Below, piece after piece: positions 6,719 to 13,103 of a DNA stretch of 16,426 bases. How positions within the stretch are numbered: position 1 is the first letter of the stretch; each line of letters opens with the position of its first letter. The notes below the pieces were generated by a model that worked only from the letters and a program-made list of their open reading frames with translations, was not told the DNA's origin and ran no database searches. Source of the DNA: Candidatus Woesearchaeota archaeon. GTDB lineage: Archaea; Nanobdellota; Nanobdellia; Woesearchaeales; GW2011-AR9. The stretch lies in the NCBI GenBank assembly GCA_016179995.1, contig JACPCC010000018.1:1-16426 (forward strand). The letters are read 5' to 3'. The position numbers and the translations under genes were made by a program.

Positions 6719-7827
6719 ACTTTAGATTCAACGGTTTCAATAATATTACCATCATCATCTTTAATATTAAGCTGAAAATCAGAATTCATACCGACAGATA
6801 TGGAACGACCAATTTCTTTATATAACTTATTTTCCGTTCCATCTACTTTATACTTTTTATTACCGGCTATAATCTGTACATCGCCTGAAACATCAACAGT
6901 AATTTTTCCTTTACTATCATCATAAGAAACAGTCGATTCTGCTCCGTCTGTTGATACGATTACAAAATTATTAGAATTTAACTGGGATGCTTCTACATAT
7001 CGTTTGTACCTAGAAACTGTGTCCTTGCCCCAACTACCATCTGGTGAAATTCTATCCTGTGGATTTTTTTCGTTATATTCCTGCTGGAACATCTTTACTA
7101 ATTCTGCTGTTTCTGTTCCATATTCTCCGTTAGCTATCTCTTCTGTACTCAAATAAGGTCTGTTAAACTTGCTCTCATACCAAGAATTTAAAACAGTTTT
7201 GATATCTACTAATTGATTAAAGCTAGGCTCTCCTTCTTTGAACTTATCTCCCTCCCTAAAAAATGTTCTTCCATTTACATTTGGCGTACTTAAAATAGAA
7301 GCACTCAAAGGATTAGCATTACTCTTACTTGCTCTAATCTCAAACTCATTAACCTTAACTGTAACATCTCCACCAATTTTCACCGTTTCAGAAAAAGCTA
7401 CATAAGGTCCTGTTTCTGAAGAAAATAAAGACCCAACAATACCTTGTTTAAAAATTAACTTAACTTCTTTTTCATTTGACTTGACTTCAAAATTATTAAC
7501 TATAAATTTACTTTTGGGTAGGAGGTTTAATTTTCCTCTTATTTCCTCATAATTATTAATAGAAGCACTACCCTCGACATACATTTGTGTATATTCACTA
7601 ATTCTACTAATTTTAGCATTATTCAAAGTCAGCAAATTCTTTTCTTTATCATAGTGGATTGCCGATTCTTCTGTCAGAGTAATACCATTAAACTCTTTAG
7701 CTTTTCCTTGAACATTGCCTTTTTTATCAATTGTGCTTGCAAATGCAATAGGCCTTGGGGCAACAGCCCCTAATATATATCCCTGTAATTTCAATAATGA
7801 AATACTTTTTGGATCAATCTTCAGCAT
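6670..7827 (-). CDS. Broken hydrolase, piece 2: flavin-reductase start fused to beta-repeats and a peptidoglycan-binding module
   Basis: The frame is 385 codons but is a chimera. Residues 1-39 (MLKIDPKSIS...AVAPRPIAFASTIDKKGN) match my memory of the N-terminus of DIM6/NTAB-type flavin reductases, especially Bacteroidota ones, where the next residues would be NLSPFSFFN. Instead, from residue 40 on (QGKAKEFNGITL...) the sequence continues the beta-repeat interrupted in piece 1. The residues after the junction are ~41-180 beta-rich, ~204-278 peptidoglycan-binding-like, and ~285-370 beta-rich again. The stop at 6670 is created by the 46-bp tandem duplication. There is no signal peptide, as expected if this is not the real N-terminus. 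Confidence 0.65.
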   Translation of the reverse strand: MLKIDPKSISLLKLQGYILGAVAPRPIAFASTIDKKGNVQGKAKEFNGITLTEESAIHYDKEKNLLTLNNAKISRISEYTQMYVEGSASINNYEEIRGKLNLLPKSKFIVNNFEVKSNEKEVKLIFKQGIVGSLFSSETGPYVAFSETVKIGGDVTVKVNEFEIRASKSNANPLSASILSTPNVNGRTFFREGDKFKEGEPSFNQLVDIKTVLNSWYESKFNRPYLSTEEIANGEYGTETAELVKMFQQEYNEKNPQDRISPDGSWGKDTVSRYKRYVEASQLNSNNFVIVSTDGAESTVSYDDSKGKITVDVSGDVQIIAGNKKYKVDGTENKLYKEIGRSISVGMNSDFQLNIKDDDGNIIETVESKVSDYSASKVEGEICLE

Positions 7828-7850
7828 TGGCTCTGTTTTTTTGTTACAGG

Positions 7851-7879
7851 CAAAAGTAATATAATTAATAAATAATCAA
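7851..7879 (-). promoter_or_regulatory. Bacteroidota-like promoter in the inserted segment
   Basis: On the minus strand, TACTTTTG (7858-7851) fits the TAnnTTTG -7 box of Bacteroidota promoters, with a TTG at 7879-7877, 18 bases upstream. It would serve the flavin-reductase-like start at 7827. In AT-rich DNA this could be chance. Confidence 0.4.
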
Positions 7880-7900
7880 TACCTTTGCAACAATAACAAA

Positions 7901-7981
7901 GCGGGTGTGGTGAAATTGGCAGACACGCTAGACTTAGGATCTAGTGCCTAACAGCATGGGGGTTCGAGTCCCTTCACCCGT
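7901..7981 (+). tRNA. Bacterial-type tRNA-Leu (TAG), truncated at its last bases
   Basis: Acceptor GCGGGTG pairs with CACCCG (plus a G-T closing pair). The D region GTGGTGAAATTGGCAGACAC, anticodon arm CTAGA-CTTAGGA-TCTAG with anticodon TAG, a long variable arm (TGCC...GCA) and a TTCGAGT T loop identify tRNA-Leu of bacterial type. Archaeal tRNA-Leu has a different D arm. The discriminator and CCA region are replaced by the host gene at 7982, where an A would be expected. It lies in the inserted segment, so it is not a native tRNA of the archaeal contig. Confidence 0.85.
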
Positions 7982-8429
7982 CTTGGTATTTGCCATTTAA
8001 TTTACCATCAACACCAAACCCCACAATATTACCGCTAAACTCGGCAATGTCAATTCCCTTAGCATTCTGTAATCGCAGAAAAGAATCTTTATGTCCATTA
8101 ACATTATTTACACTTTGTGAGAAAAATGAATTGGCAATAACCCTATTATCATCTTTAGTATACTGGTATGCAGAAAGTAAATCTATATACCTGCTTTGTT
8201 CATAATCACTTAATATCTTAAATTGCGTTATCTGTGGTTCCGGTAGTTGAGCTAACTGCAAAGCTGTCGGTGTCTCTATCAAATTAAAATTTTCTGGACT
8301 GGGATTATTTTCAAAATCTATAATACAATCATATTGATCAACTGGACATTCTGCTAGTGCTTGAAGGCTTACAACTATCATTAAGAGAAATGCTAATCGA
8401 ATAAGTCGTGGTGATCCGTTATCTTTCAT
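7974..8429 (-). CDS. Broken hydrolase, piece 1: signal peptide and N-terminal domain
   Basis: This open frame of 151 codons begins with the true start of the large hydrolase. The ATG at 8429 lies 1 base after the stop of the upstream adhesin gene, so translation is probably coupled. Residues 1-27 (MKDNGSPRLIRLAFLLMIVVSLQALA) are a Sec signal peptide with an Ala-x-Ala site, followed by ECPVDQYDC. The end, 'FGVDGKLNGKYQ', is typical of DPANN surface beta-repeats. The last two codons before the stop come from the 3' end of the inserted tRNA-Leu read on the opposite strand, so the stop at 7974 is not native. Confidence 0.7.
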   Translation of the reverse strand: MKDNGSPRLIRLAFLLMIVVSLQALAECPVDQYDCIIDFENNPSPENFNLIETPTALQLAQLPEPQITQFKILSDYEQSRYIDLLSAYQYTKDDNRVIANSFFSQSVNNVNGHKDSFLRLQNAKGIDIAEFSGNIVGFGVDGKLNGKYQDG

Positions 8430-8430
8430 C

Positions 8431-9864
8431 TTAACCTAGAACCAACAAAGTTCCCTTCTCTGTAACTCTATTATTTTTTTCATCAGTAATGGTGATTAAA
8501 AAATCATATTCTCCGGCGCTCTCTGGTATAAACTCAATACTGCCCGTCCAGGAATCAATTTCAAATAAATCCGAATCATCTAAATAAGTAAGCGCTAAAT
8601 TTTGTGAAGATGAGGCGCTAAAAACAAAAAAAAAAGACTCTCCCACCTTGCCTACCAAATAAGGAATATCTTCTGTTATAATACTATTCTCTTTCCCAAT
8701 AATCTGCAAAGTAAATATATCTTCATCAAAATCTCCATCAGCATTTTTAATCCCCACTTTTATAAAATAAGTTCCACTTTCTTCTTCAGTTGGTGTAAAC
8801 CTAATTATTCCGGTGGTTGAATCTATATCAAATAAATCGGTATTATCATAAAAAGTAAAATCGCCTCTTACAGCTTTAACCGCATACACAAATTCTTCTC
8901 CTAGTTTTGCTTGAAGTGAATCAATATTTTCAATAGATAATGGTCCTTCTTTTTCGGACAACTCGAATTTATGGGCAAAATTAAAAATCATCGTGCCTGG
9001 ATTATCTCGCAAAGAATAAATGATTATATAACTATCTTCATTCTCCACTTCCTGCATATTCACACGAAAATTGCTTTCATTAGCTAATTTAGATAAACAA
9101 GTTAAGCAGATAAAATTTTCATTCTTCTTCTGTTCAACTGTGAAATTAGAGGAAGCATCAAATAATTTTCCAAGATTAGAGAAAGTGCTAGCTTGAAATT
9201 TATCTAAAGAGATAATCTTTCTTTCATTTCCTGCCGTAAGATCTATTCTGTTTAAATCTACTAAATCATTATTTAACGAGATTATTTCTCTTTGAGCTTC
9301 TAAATTACTTTTAGCTTCTAAACTGGTATCTAAATTTGGATTTATGCTATAATCAATATCCGAATCTATTACACTCAAACGAATGGGAATATTAGCTATA
9401 ATTCCAACTTTATTATTTGAAAGAGAAACCTCAAAATTAATCTTTTTTTTATCTATAAAAGAGTAATATTCATTAAATATCGTCAAATCTAAACAACCAT
9501 CAACTCTATCGAGCAAAGCAGAACTTATCTCTTTTTCCATGTCTTCTTTATTAGGGATGTTCTGCACGCCGTTATTAAGATAATAAGGTATTTGCAGAGA
9601 AAAATCAAACTCTTTTACACCAAAATCTAAAGAATCAGGAGGTACTTTATAATATCCACCCTGTAAAGCGATTAGATAAATAACTTCATTTAATTGATTA
9701 TTTAAGCATCCCTCGATATAATCTTTTATGGGTTGCGTGTTGCTAATTTTTGATGTAAGACCATCCGTAGTAAAGTTCTGAAAAAAATAAATACTTACTG
9801 CTGATAATAGCAGAATCACAATCCCAACTATAATAAACACCGTCACCTGTCCTTTTTTAAACAT
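8431..9864 (-). CDS. Pilin-like anchored surface protein with two cadherin-like domains
   Basis: This is a 477-residue surface protein. Residues 1-30 (MFKKGQVTVFIIVGIVILLLSAVSIYFF) form a short basic head and a hydrophobic helix, the class III/pilin-like N-terminus frequent in DPANN archaea. Residues ~45-75 (DYIEGCLNNQLNEVIYLIALQGGYY) match a conserved pattern I know from that protein group. A CxxC (FICLTCL, ~251-257) may form a disulfide or bind metal. The C-terminus has two related ~80-residue beta-sandwiches (about 310-390 and 398-477), each with DLFxIDxxTGxIxFxP, as in cadherin-like or putative-Ig folds used in adhesion. The start is supported by a TATA box 27 bases upstream (leaderless). 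It is the first gene of an operon with the large hydrolase, suggesting that one protein binds a surface and the other digests it. Confidence 0.8.
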   Translation of the reverse strand: MFKKGQVTVFIIVGIVILLLSAVSIYFFQNFTTDGLTSKISNTQPIKDYIEGCLNNQLNEVIYLIALQGGYYKVPPDSLDFGVKEFDFSLQIPYYLNNGVQNIPNKEDMEKEISSALLDRVDGCLDLTIFNEYYSFIDKKKINFEVSLSNNKVGIIANIPIRLSVIDSDIDYSINPNLDTSLEAKSNLEAQREIISLNNDLVDLNRIDLTAGNERKIISLDKFQASTFSNLGKLFDASSNFTVEQKKNENFICLTCLSKLANESNFRVNMQEVENEDSYIIIYSLRDNPGTMIFNFAHKFELSEKEGPLSIENIDSLQAKLGEEFVYAVKAVRGDFTFYDNTDLFDIDSTTGIIRFTPTEEESGTYFIKVGIKNADGDFDEDIFTLQIIGKENSIITEDIPYLVGKVGESFFFVFSASSSQNLALTYLDDSDLFEIDSWTGSIEFIPESAGEYDFLITITDEKNNRVTEKGTLLVLG

Positions 9865-9886
9865 ACTGTCGATAAAACCTATTAGA

Positions 9887-9896
9887 CTATATAAAG
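9887..9896 (-). promoter_or_regulatory. TATA box of the adhesin-hydrolase operon
   Basis: CTTTATATAG on the minus strand is centred about 27 bases before the ATG at 9864, so transcription should start at or next to the start codon (leaderless mRNA). Confidence 0.65.
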
Positions 9897-10012
9897 TTTA
9901 TTTTTTCTTTCATCCCCCTTTTGTAAATTATCAAGTTTCAATACTTTGGTCAATAATTATCACTATTTCCTTTCTTTTATCCTTCCTAAACTATCTCTTC
10001 CTGAAGAGAAAT

Positions 10013-10023
10013 CTATTTATACC
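10013..10023 (+). promoter_or_regulatory. TATA box of the coiled-coil protein gene
   Basis: CTATTTATACC is centred about 26 bases before the ATG at 10044, again predicting a leaderless transcript and supporting that start codon. Confidence 0.65.
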
Positions 10024-10043
10024 TTCTACCAGCTACTGAAAGC

Positions 10044-11327
10044 ATGGCTTGGCTAGGCAATCTTTTTCGTTCTTTAAAAACCTCTTCTGATTCTAGTGCC
10101 AGTAAATCAGTAATCCACCTAAATGACCTTAAAGAATGGCTTGGGGTACAGAAATACAGCCTTATCTCTCAAACTAAATTAGAAGGTGCATTTGTAGATT
10201 ATTTAGATTTTCTTAAAAGCAAAAAATGGGAAATTGAATCCAAACTGGAAGCTTACAAAGAAGAAAAAGCAAGCGACAAAAAAGATTCTTTAAAACCATC
10301 TTTTTCTGAATTATCACAGACTTTAATGCTGCTCAATTTTGACGGTGAAGAAGGCTTTGAACAAGTTTTGGAAATCCTGCAAAAATTCTCCCAAAATCTT
10401 AACCTTCTTCTGCAGAAAATACCTACCAATTATCCATTTCTAGCTGATCTTCAAGCTCTAAAAGTAGTCGAAGAGCAGTTTGAAGCAAAATTAGTTAAAA
10501 CTGGCATTAGACAATTAGAAAGCCTTCAAAAACAGAGCACAAATTTAGAAAATTCATTAGACCAGATTAAAGAGATAAAGAAGCGCTTAGCTTCGCTTCA
10601 AGAACGTCTAGTTCAAAGCCAGAAAATGAAAACAGATAAAGAAGCAGCCATTAACATTCTTAAGACTGACCCTTATTTTCCAGAAATAAAAGAAGATGTT
10701 GAATTCTATTCTCGTGTAAAAGATAGGAAAGTTGAAATCTGGGCTGAGCTTAGTAATTTTTTCTCTACTTTAAAACCAGCTTTGCAAGAGAAAGAAAAGG
10801 AATTAATTCAATTTTTCGCTGAACCATTAATGGTTAAGAATTACATCAATGAGCCAGTCTCAACTTTATTTTCTGACGATACACAAAAGATAGTTTCTTT
10901 GCTTCTTTATATTAAAAAACAAAATGAGCGCAGCTCTAACAATCATACTGCTAAATCTCTTTCTGTAAACTCTTCTTCTGTAAACTCTCACTCTGCACTT
11001 TATTCCAAATCAACTATTTTAGAGCAGATAAAATTAGTTGAAGCTGGCTACCTCGAAAAGCTTCGTCGTGAATACATTCAATTAGAACAGAAAAGTAAAG
11101 TCAATTATCAGGGCCGTTCTGGTTTTGGTCTCATGTTAAAGATGGAAGAGAATTACTATCGTCTGGAACATTTCGAAAAACAAGTGCGTGAGTTAGAAAG
11201 TAGAAAACAGCAGCTAGAAAATGAGATTAAATCTGTAGAAGAAAATATTTCTCAAGGGCTAAACCAAATTAAAGAAGTTGTTAAAGAACAATTAAACAAA
11301 GAATTAGAAGTGACTTATTCTTTGTAA
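10044..11327 (+). CDS. Cytoplasmic coiled-coil protein, function unknown
   Basis: This is a 427-residue protein with no signal peptide or membrane helix. The N-terminus (MAWLGNLFRSLKTSSDSSASKS) is followed by an almost wholly helical, charged sequence. Strong heptad-like coiled coils are seen at about 165-215 and 380-420. A low-complexity Ser/Asn linker lies at ~296-320, with a small repeat (SVNSSSVNSHS). The design, two helical arms around a flexible hinge, fits a structural or scaffolding protein such as those in DPANN genomes annotated only as hypothetical. It is monocistronic, divergent from the adhesin operon with about 180 bases between. No enzymatic motif is visible. Confidence 0.75.
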   Translation: MAWLGNLFRSLKTSSDSSASKSVIHLNDLKEWLGVQKYSLISQTKLEGAFVDYLDFLKSKKWEIESKLEAYKEEKASDKKDSLKPSFSELSQTLMLLNFDGEEGFEQVLEILQKFSQNLNLLLQKIPTNYPFLADLQALKVVEEQFEAKLVKTGIRQLESLQKQSTNLENSLDQIKEIKKRLASLQERLVQSQKMKTDKEAAINILKTDPYFPEIKEDVEFYSRVKDRKVEIWAELSNFFSTLKPALQEKEKELIQFFAEPLMVKNYINEPVSTLFSDDTQKIVSLLLYIKKQNERSSNNHTAKSLSVNSSSVNSHSALYSKSTILEQIKLVEAGYLEKLRREYIQLEQKSKVNYQGRSGFGLMLKMEENYYRLEHFEKQVRELESRKQQLENEIKSVEENISQGLNQIKEVVKEQLNKELEVTYSL

Positions 11328-11366
11328 TTTTCCCTCACACACATTGTCTCTAAAGTCACACAAAAC

Positions 11367-11377
11367 ATTTATAAACC
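11367..11377 (+). promoter_or_regulatory. TATA box candidate upstream of the palindromic element and MNT-HEPN pair
   Basis: ATTTATAAACC would place a transcription start near 11398. A second AT-rich candidate, AAATATAAACT, lies at about 11391-11401. Either transcript would contain the whole 11443-11597 structure. Confidence 0.4.
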
Positions 11378-11442
11378 ATAATACTTTCTAAAATATAAAC
11401 TAATACTTCCAAAAACATACTCTGGGTTATTTGAAAAAAATA

Positions 11443-11597
11443 ATTTGTTTAGCTCGGCGCGGTCAATAAGTTTTCCGAGCGTAACCACTCGTCAGATGGT
11501 TTAAGTTCCCCGCCAGATAAATTAAATATGTTGTTTTACACCGACTACACATTTATGGCGGGACGAGGAAAACAGACCGCCGAATTGCTAAACAAAT
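11443..11597. other. Palindrome-rich 155-bp element: structured RNA or MITE
   Basis: The ends are an 11-bp perfect inverted repeat (ATTTGTTTAGC at 11443-11453, GCTAAACAAAT at 11587-11597), continued by GCGGTC/GACCGC (11459-11464 with 11575-11580). Inside, nested pairs follow in order: GTTTTC with GAAAAC (11470-11475, 11568-11573), CTCGTC with GACGAG (11488-11493, 11562-11567), CCCGCC with GGCGGG (11509-11514, 11557-11562, sharing one base), and ATAAAT with ATTTAT. As RNA this makes one long rod with large bulges only on the 5' side. The 12-mer GAAAAAAATAAT occurs on both sides (11433-11444 and 11600-11611), which could be a target-site duplication. It ends 24 bases before the MNT gene. It does not match RNase P, SRP, 5S or tRNA as I know them. 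Confidence 0.65.
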
Positions 11598-11621
11598 ACG
11601 AAAAAAATAATCATAATCACC

Positions 11622-12248
11622 ATGAAACTATCAGAAGAAGAAAAGCTGCGAATATTTGACCTCTTCAGAAAGAATCTCTTTTCTGAATTTACCATAAATG
11701 ATATTATGAAGAAGCTCAAGAAACGTTCTTATAGCTGGATGTATAACGCCCTAATGAATTTAAAACCATTTTTTAATACCAAACAAACAGGAAAGATATA
11801 TTCATTCAGTATTAACTTAAATAACCCGGGAACGATTGCTGTTTTAACCTATTTAGATAAAAAAGAAGCTTTAAACATAAACGTTCCGATAGTCGATAAG
11901 ATTATCAACAGCATTTCCAAAAAGAGTATTTTCTTTACATTGTTAGTAACAGGAAGTTATGCAACTTCTACCAACAGAAAAGATTCAGATATAGATCTTA
12001 TTGTTATTGTTAACAAAGAAGATAGCAAAAAAGAGATTAAGCCTTATATTACGGAAATAACCCGGCTTGAACCAATCGAAGTAGATTTACACTTGTTCAC
12101 CAAAGAAGAATATTATACTATGTTAATCAATGACCAAGAAAACTTCGGAAAAGAATCATTTAGAAAACACCTATTGTTTTACGGAGTAGATGCTTATTAT
12201 CAAATTATTAAAGAGGCGATGAAGAATGGTTTATCAACCAAAATATGA
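11622..12248 (+). CDS. MNT-type nucleotidyltransferase with N-terminal winged helix (antitoxin-like)
   Basis: This is a 208-residue protein. Residues ~1-65 look like a winged helix-turn-helix (FTINDIMKKLKKRSYSWMYNALMNL). Residues ~90-165 are a minimal nucleotidyltransferase: GSYATSTNRKDSDIDLIV with GS at 111-112 and D123/D125, and a third carboxylate in EVDLHLF (D155), so all three metal ligands are present. In MNT-HEPN systems the MNT protein AMPylates or otherwise neutralises the HEPN RNase. The start overlaps nothing; the stop overlaps the HEPN gene by 23 bases, so the pair is translationally coupled. The fused DNA-binding domain suggests autoregulation. No clear Shine-Dalgarno precedes the ATG. 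Confidence 0.85.
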   Translation: MKLSEEEKLRIFDLFRKNLFSEFTINDIMKKLKKRSYSWMYNALMNLKPFFNTKQTGKIYSFSINLNNPGTIAVLTYLDKKEALNINVPIVDKIINSISKKSIFFTLLVTGSYATSTNRKDSDIDLIVIVNKEDSKKEIKPYITEITRLEPIEVDLHLFTKEEYYTMLINDQENFGKESFRKHLLFYGVDAYYQIIKEAMKNGLSTKI

Positions 12249-12720
12249 TTATCTGAGTAATGAAGAAGAGCTGAAGAGAATAGTTGAAGAACATCAGAAA
12301 ATTGGAAGTATAATAACAATTAAAGAAATAGATTATCCAAATATAACTCTAAATTTTTCTAAAGCAGAAAACGAGTTGAAACATGCAGAAGCAGCCTTTA
12401 AGATTTCTTTTAATGATTCTATAAAGAAAGAATTAGAGCTTTTGGAAACAGATACATTTTACAGTGGAGTTATCTCTCATGCTTATTACGCCATTTTTTT
12501 CGCAGCTAAAGCCTTGCTTATCAAAGAGAAAGTAATCACTAAAAGCCCAAATATTCATAAAGCTACTTTAGATGCTTTTTCATGCAAAAAATTTCGTGGT
12601 GTAAAACCTCGCCATTTATGGCGAAATTTTTGCATCCACAAAAACGACAACGATCGTTTTTGGGAGCCAGAAATGATAGTTTCATACCATGCATGCGGAG
12701 AAAAGCAACGACTTTTCTAG
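12226..12720 (+). pseudogene. HEPN-domain protein, N-terminal part (gene split by insertion)
   Basis: The start overlaps the MNT gene by 23 bases. Residues ~46-118 are the HEPN helices of the UPF0332-like group (FSKAENELKHAEAAFK, FYSGVISHAYYAIFFAAKALL, KSPNIHKATLDAF). After LDAF (base 12579) the sequence changes abruptly to insertion-encoded residues and stops at 12720. The true continuation resumes at 12852 and runs to 13076. Removing the 272 inserted bases gives a 192-residue HEPN protein. I see no classical RxxxxH RNase motif in the native parts, as in some UPF0332 members. As it stands the toxin-like partner is truncated and probably inactive, leaving the MNT protein alone. Confidence 0.8.
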
Positions 12721-12851
12721 CACAAGAAAATAAACAAGGATTTATTTTCTGTGCAGAAATAAAGTATTCTCTTTATTTCTTGCATCCCAGAATTGCCCGG
12801 CAATTCTCAGGACTTTAATGCATGGTGAGACGGTTTCACGCATTTTTATGA
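12580..12851. mobile_element. 272-bp hairpin-array insertion A
   Basis: The edges are set by the HEPN reading frame: 272 bp, TCAT at the left end and ATGA at the right, no target duplication. Hairpins in order: ATGCAAAAA-TTTCG/CGAAATTTTTGCAT (12582-12635, with an inner CGCCAT/ATGGCG); CAAAAACGA/TCGTTTTTG, loop CAACGA (12639-12662); AGAAAAG/CTTTTCT, loop CAACGA (12699-12718); GCAC+AGAAAATAAA/TTTATTTTCT+GTGC, loop CAAGGA (12720-12754); AGAAATAAAG/CTTTATTTCT, loop TATTCT (12755-12780); AGAATTGC/GCAATTCT, loop CCG (12789-12807); and a weaker GTGA/TCAC (12825-12839). TGCATCC recurs between hairpins. It has no protein-coding look. Related DNA lies at 14720-14919. Confidence 0.75.
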
Positions 12852-13076
12852 TATTACTTTATTCTAAGTGGAAAATTAGATGTAGAGATTTTACTACTTT
12901 ACAAGTCAGCGATTATAAAAGCAGATGCTTTACTTAGCCTATTCGTGTCAGAAAAAGAAAAGAGGGCTGAATTCACTTACAAAACGCTTCCAGACGCCAA
13001 TAAGATACCGGCTAAAGAATCATTTGATAATGCTAATCAGTTTTTGACTAATATAAAGAAGATTGCTTTATCGTGA
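12852..13076 (+). pseudogene. HEPN-domain protein, C-terminal remnant
   Basis: The frame reads YYFILSGKLDVEILLLYKSAIIKADALLSLF, then SEKEKRAEFTYKTLPDA and on to IKKIALS, with a stop at 13074-13076. This is the usual tail of UPF0332-like HEPN proteins, and it joins ...HKATLDAF in frame once 12580-12851 is removed. It has no start of its own. Confidence 0.8.
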
Positions 13077-13103
13077 AATTTAGGTTTAAGTGTTATCAAT
13101 TTT

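Larger units (their letters stand above)
7711..7985. other. 275-bp bacterial-looking insertion in the hydrolase gene
   Basis: The insertion is bounded by the shared 4-mer CTTG (7707-7710 and 7982-7985), so its edges can slide over those bases. It holds, on the minus strand, the first ~39 codons of a flavin-reductase-like gene with its upstream region and, on the plus strand, a bacterial-type tRNA-Leu ending almost exactly at the right edge. Removing 275 bp joins ...NGKYQ to GKAKEF... in frame, restoring one beta-repeat. The bacterial content points to Bacteroidota. It could be a short transfer event or a chimeric assembly join. Confidence 0.75.
4534..8429 (-). pseudogene. Large secreted multidomain peptidoglycan hydrolase, reading frame broken by three insertions
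   Basis: Read 8429 to 4534. Removing about 275 bp (7711-7985), one 46-bp repeat copy (6627-6672) and the 62-bp repeat copy (6137-6198) leaves 3513 bases, one open frame of 1170 residues plus stop. The reconstructed domains are: Sec signal peptide 1-27; beta-strand-rich region ~140-290; a peptidoglycan-binding-like module ~313-387 (NGEYGTETAELVKMFQ, DGSWGKDTV); a Cys motif ANCAGFV (C508) and RHTHS (H669/H671) that may be an NlpC/P60-like peptidase; LysM-like ~823-873 ending VQPGDVLKIP; a lytic transglycosylase-like domain ~925-1050 with RESGF (E939), AIGPAQIH and ATTYNTG; and a second peptidoglycan-binding module ~1053-1092. It is the second gene of an operon after the pilin-like adhesin (1 base apart). 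Whether the breaks are real or from assembly cannot be told here. The four open pieces are listed separately. Confidence 0.75.

Noticed and set aside
7740..7827. A real flavin reductase gene
   Set aside because: Only about 40 N-terminal codons are present; the rest of the frame is hydrolase beta-repeat sequence.
11443..11597. The nested palindrome as RNase P RNA, because of GAGGAAA and ACAGA segments
   Set aside because: It is too short, and the conserved core segments and P4 pairing of RNase P are not found.
12582..12818. A 78-codon plus-strand frame within and after the HEPN gene
   Set aside because: It merely reads through the hairpin insertion and has no protein-like composition or ribosome site.
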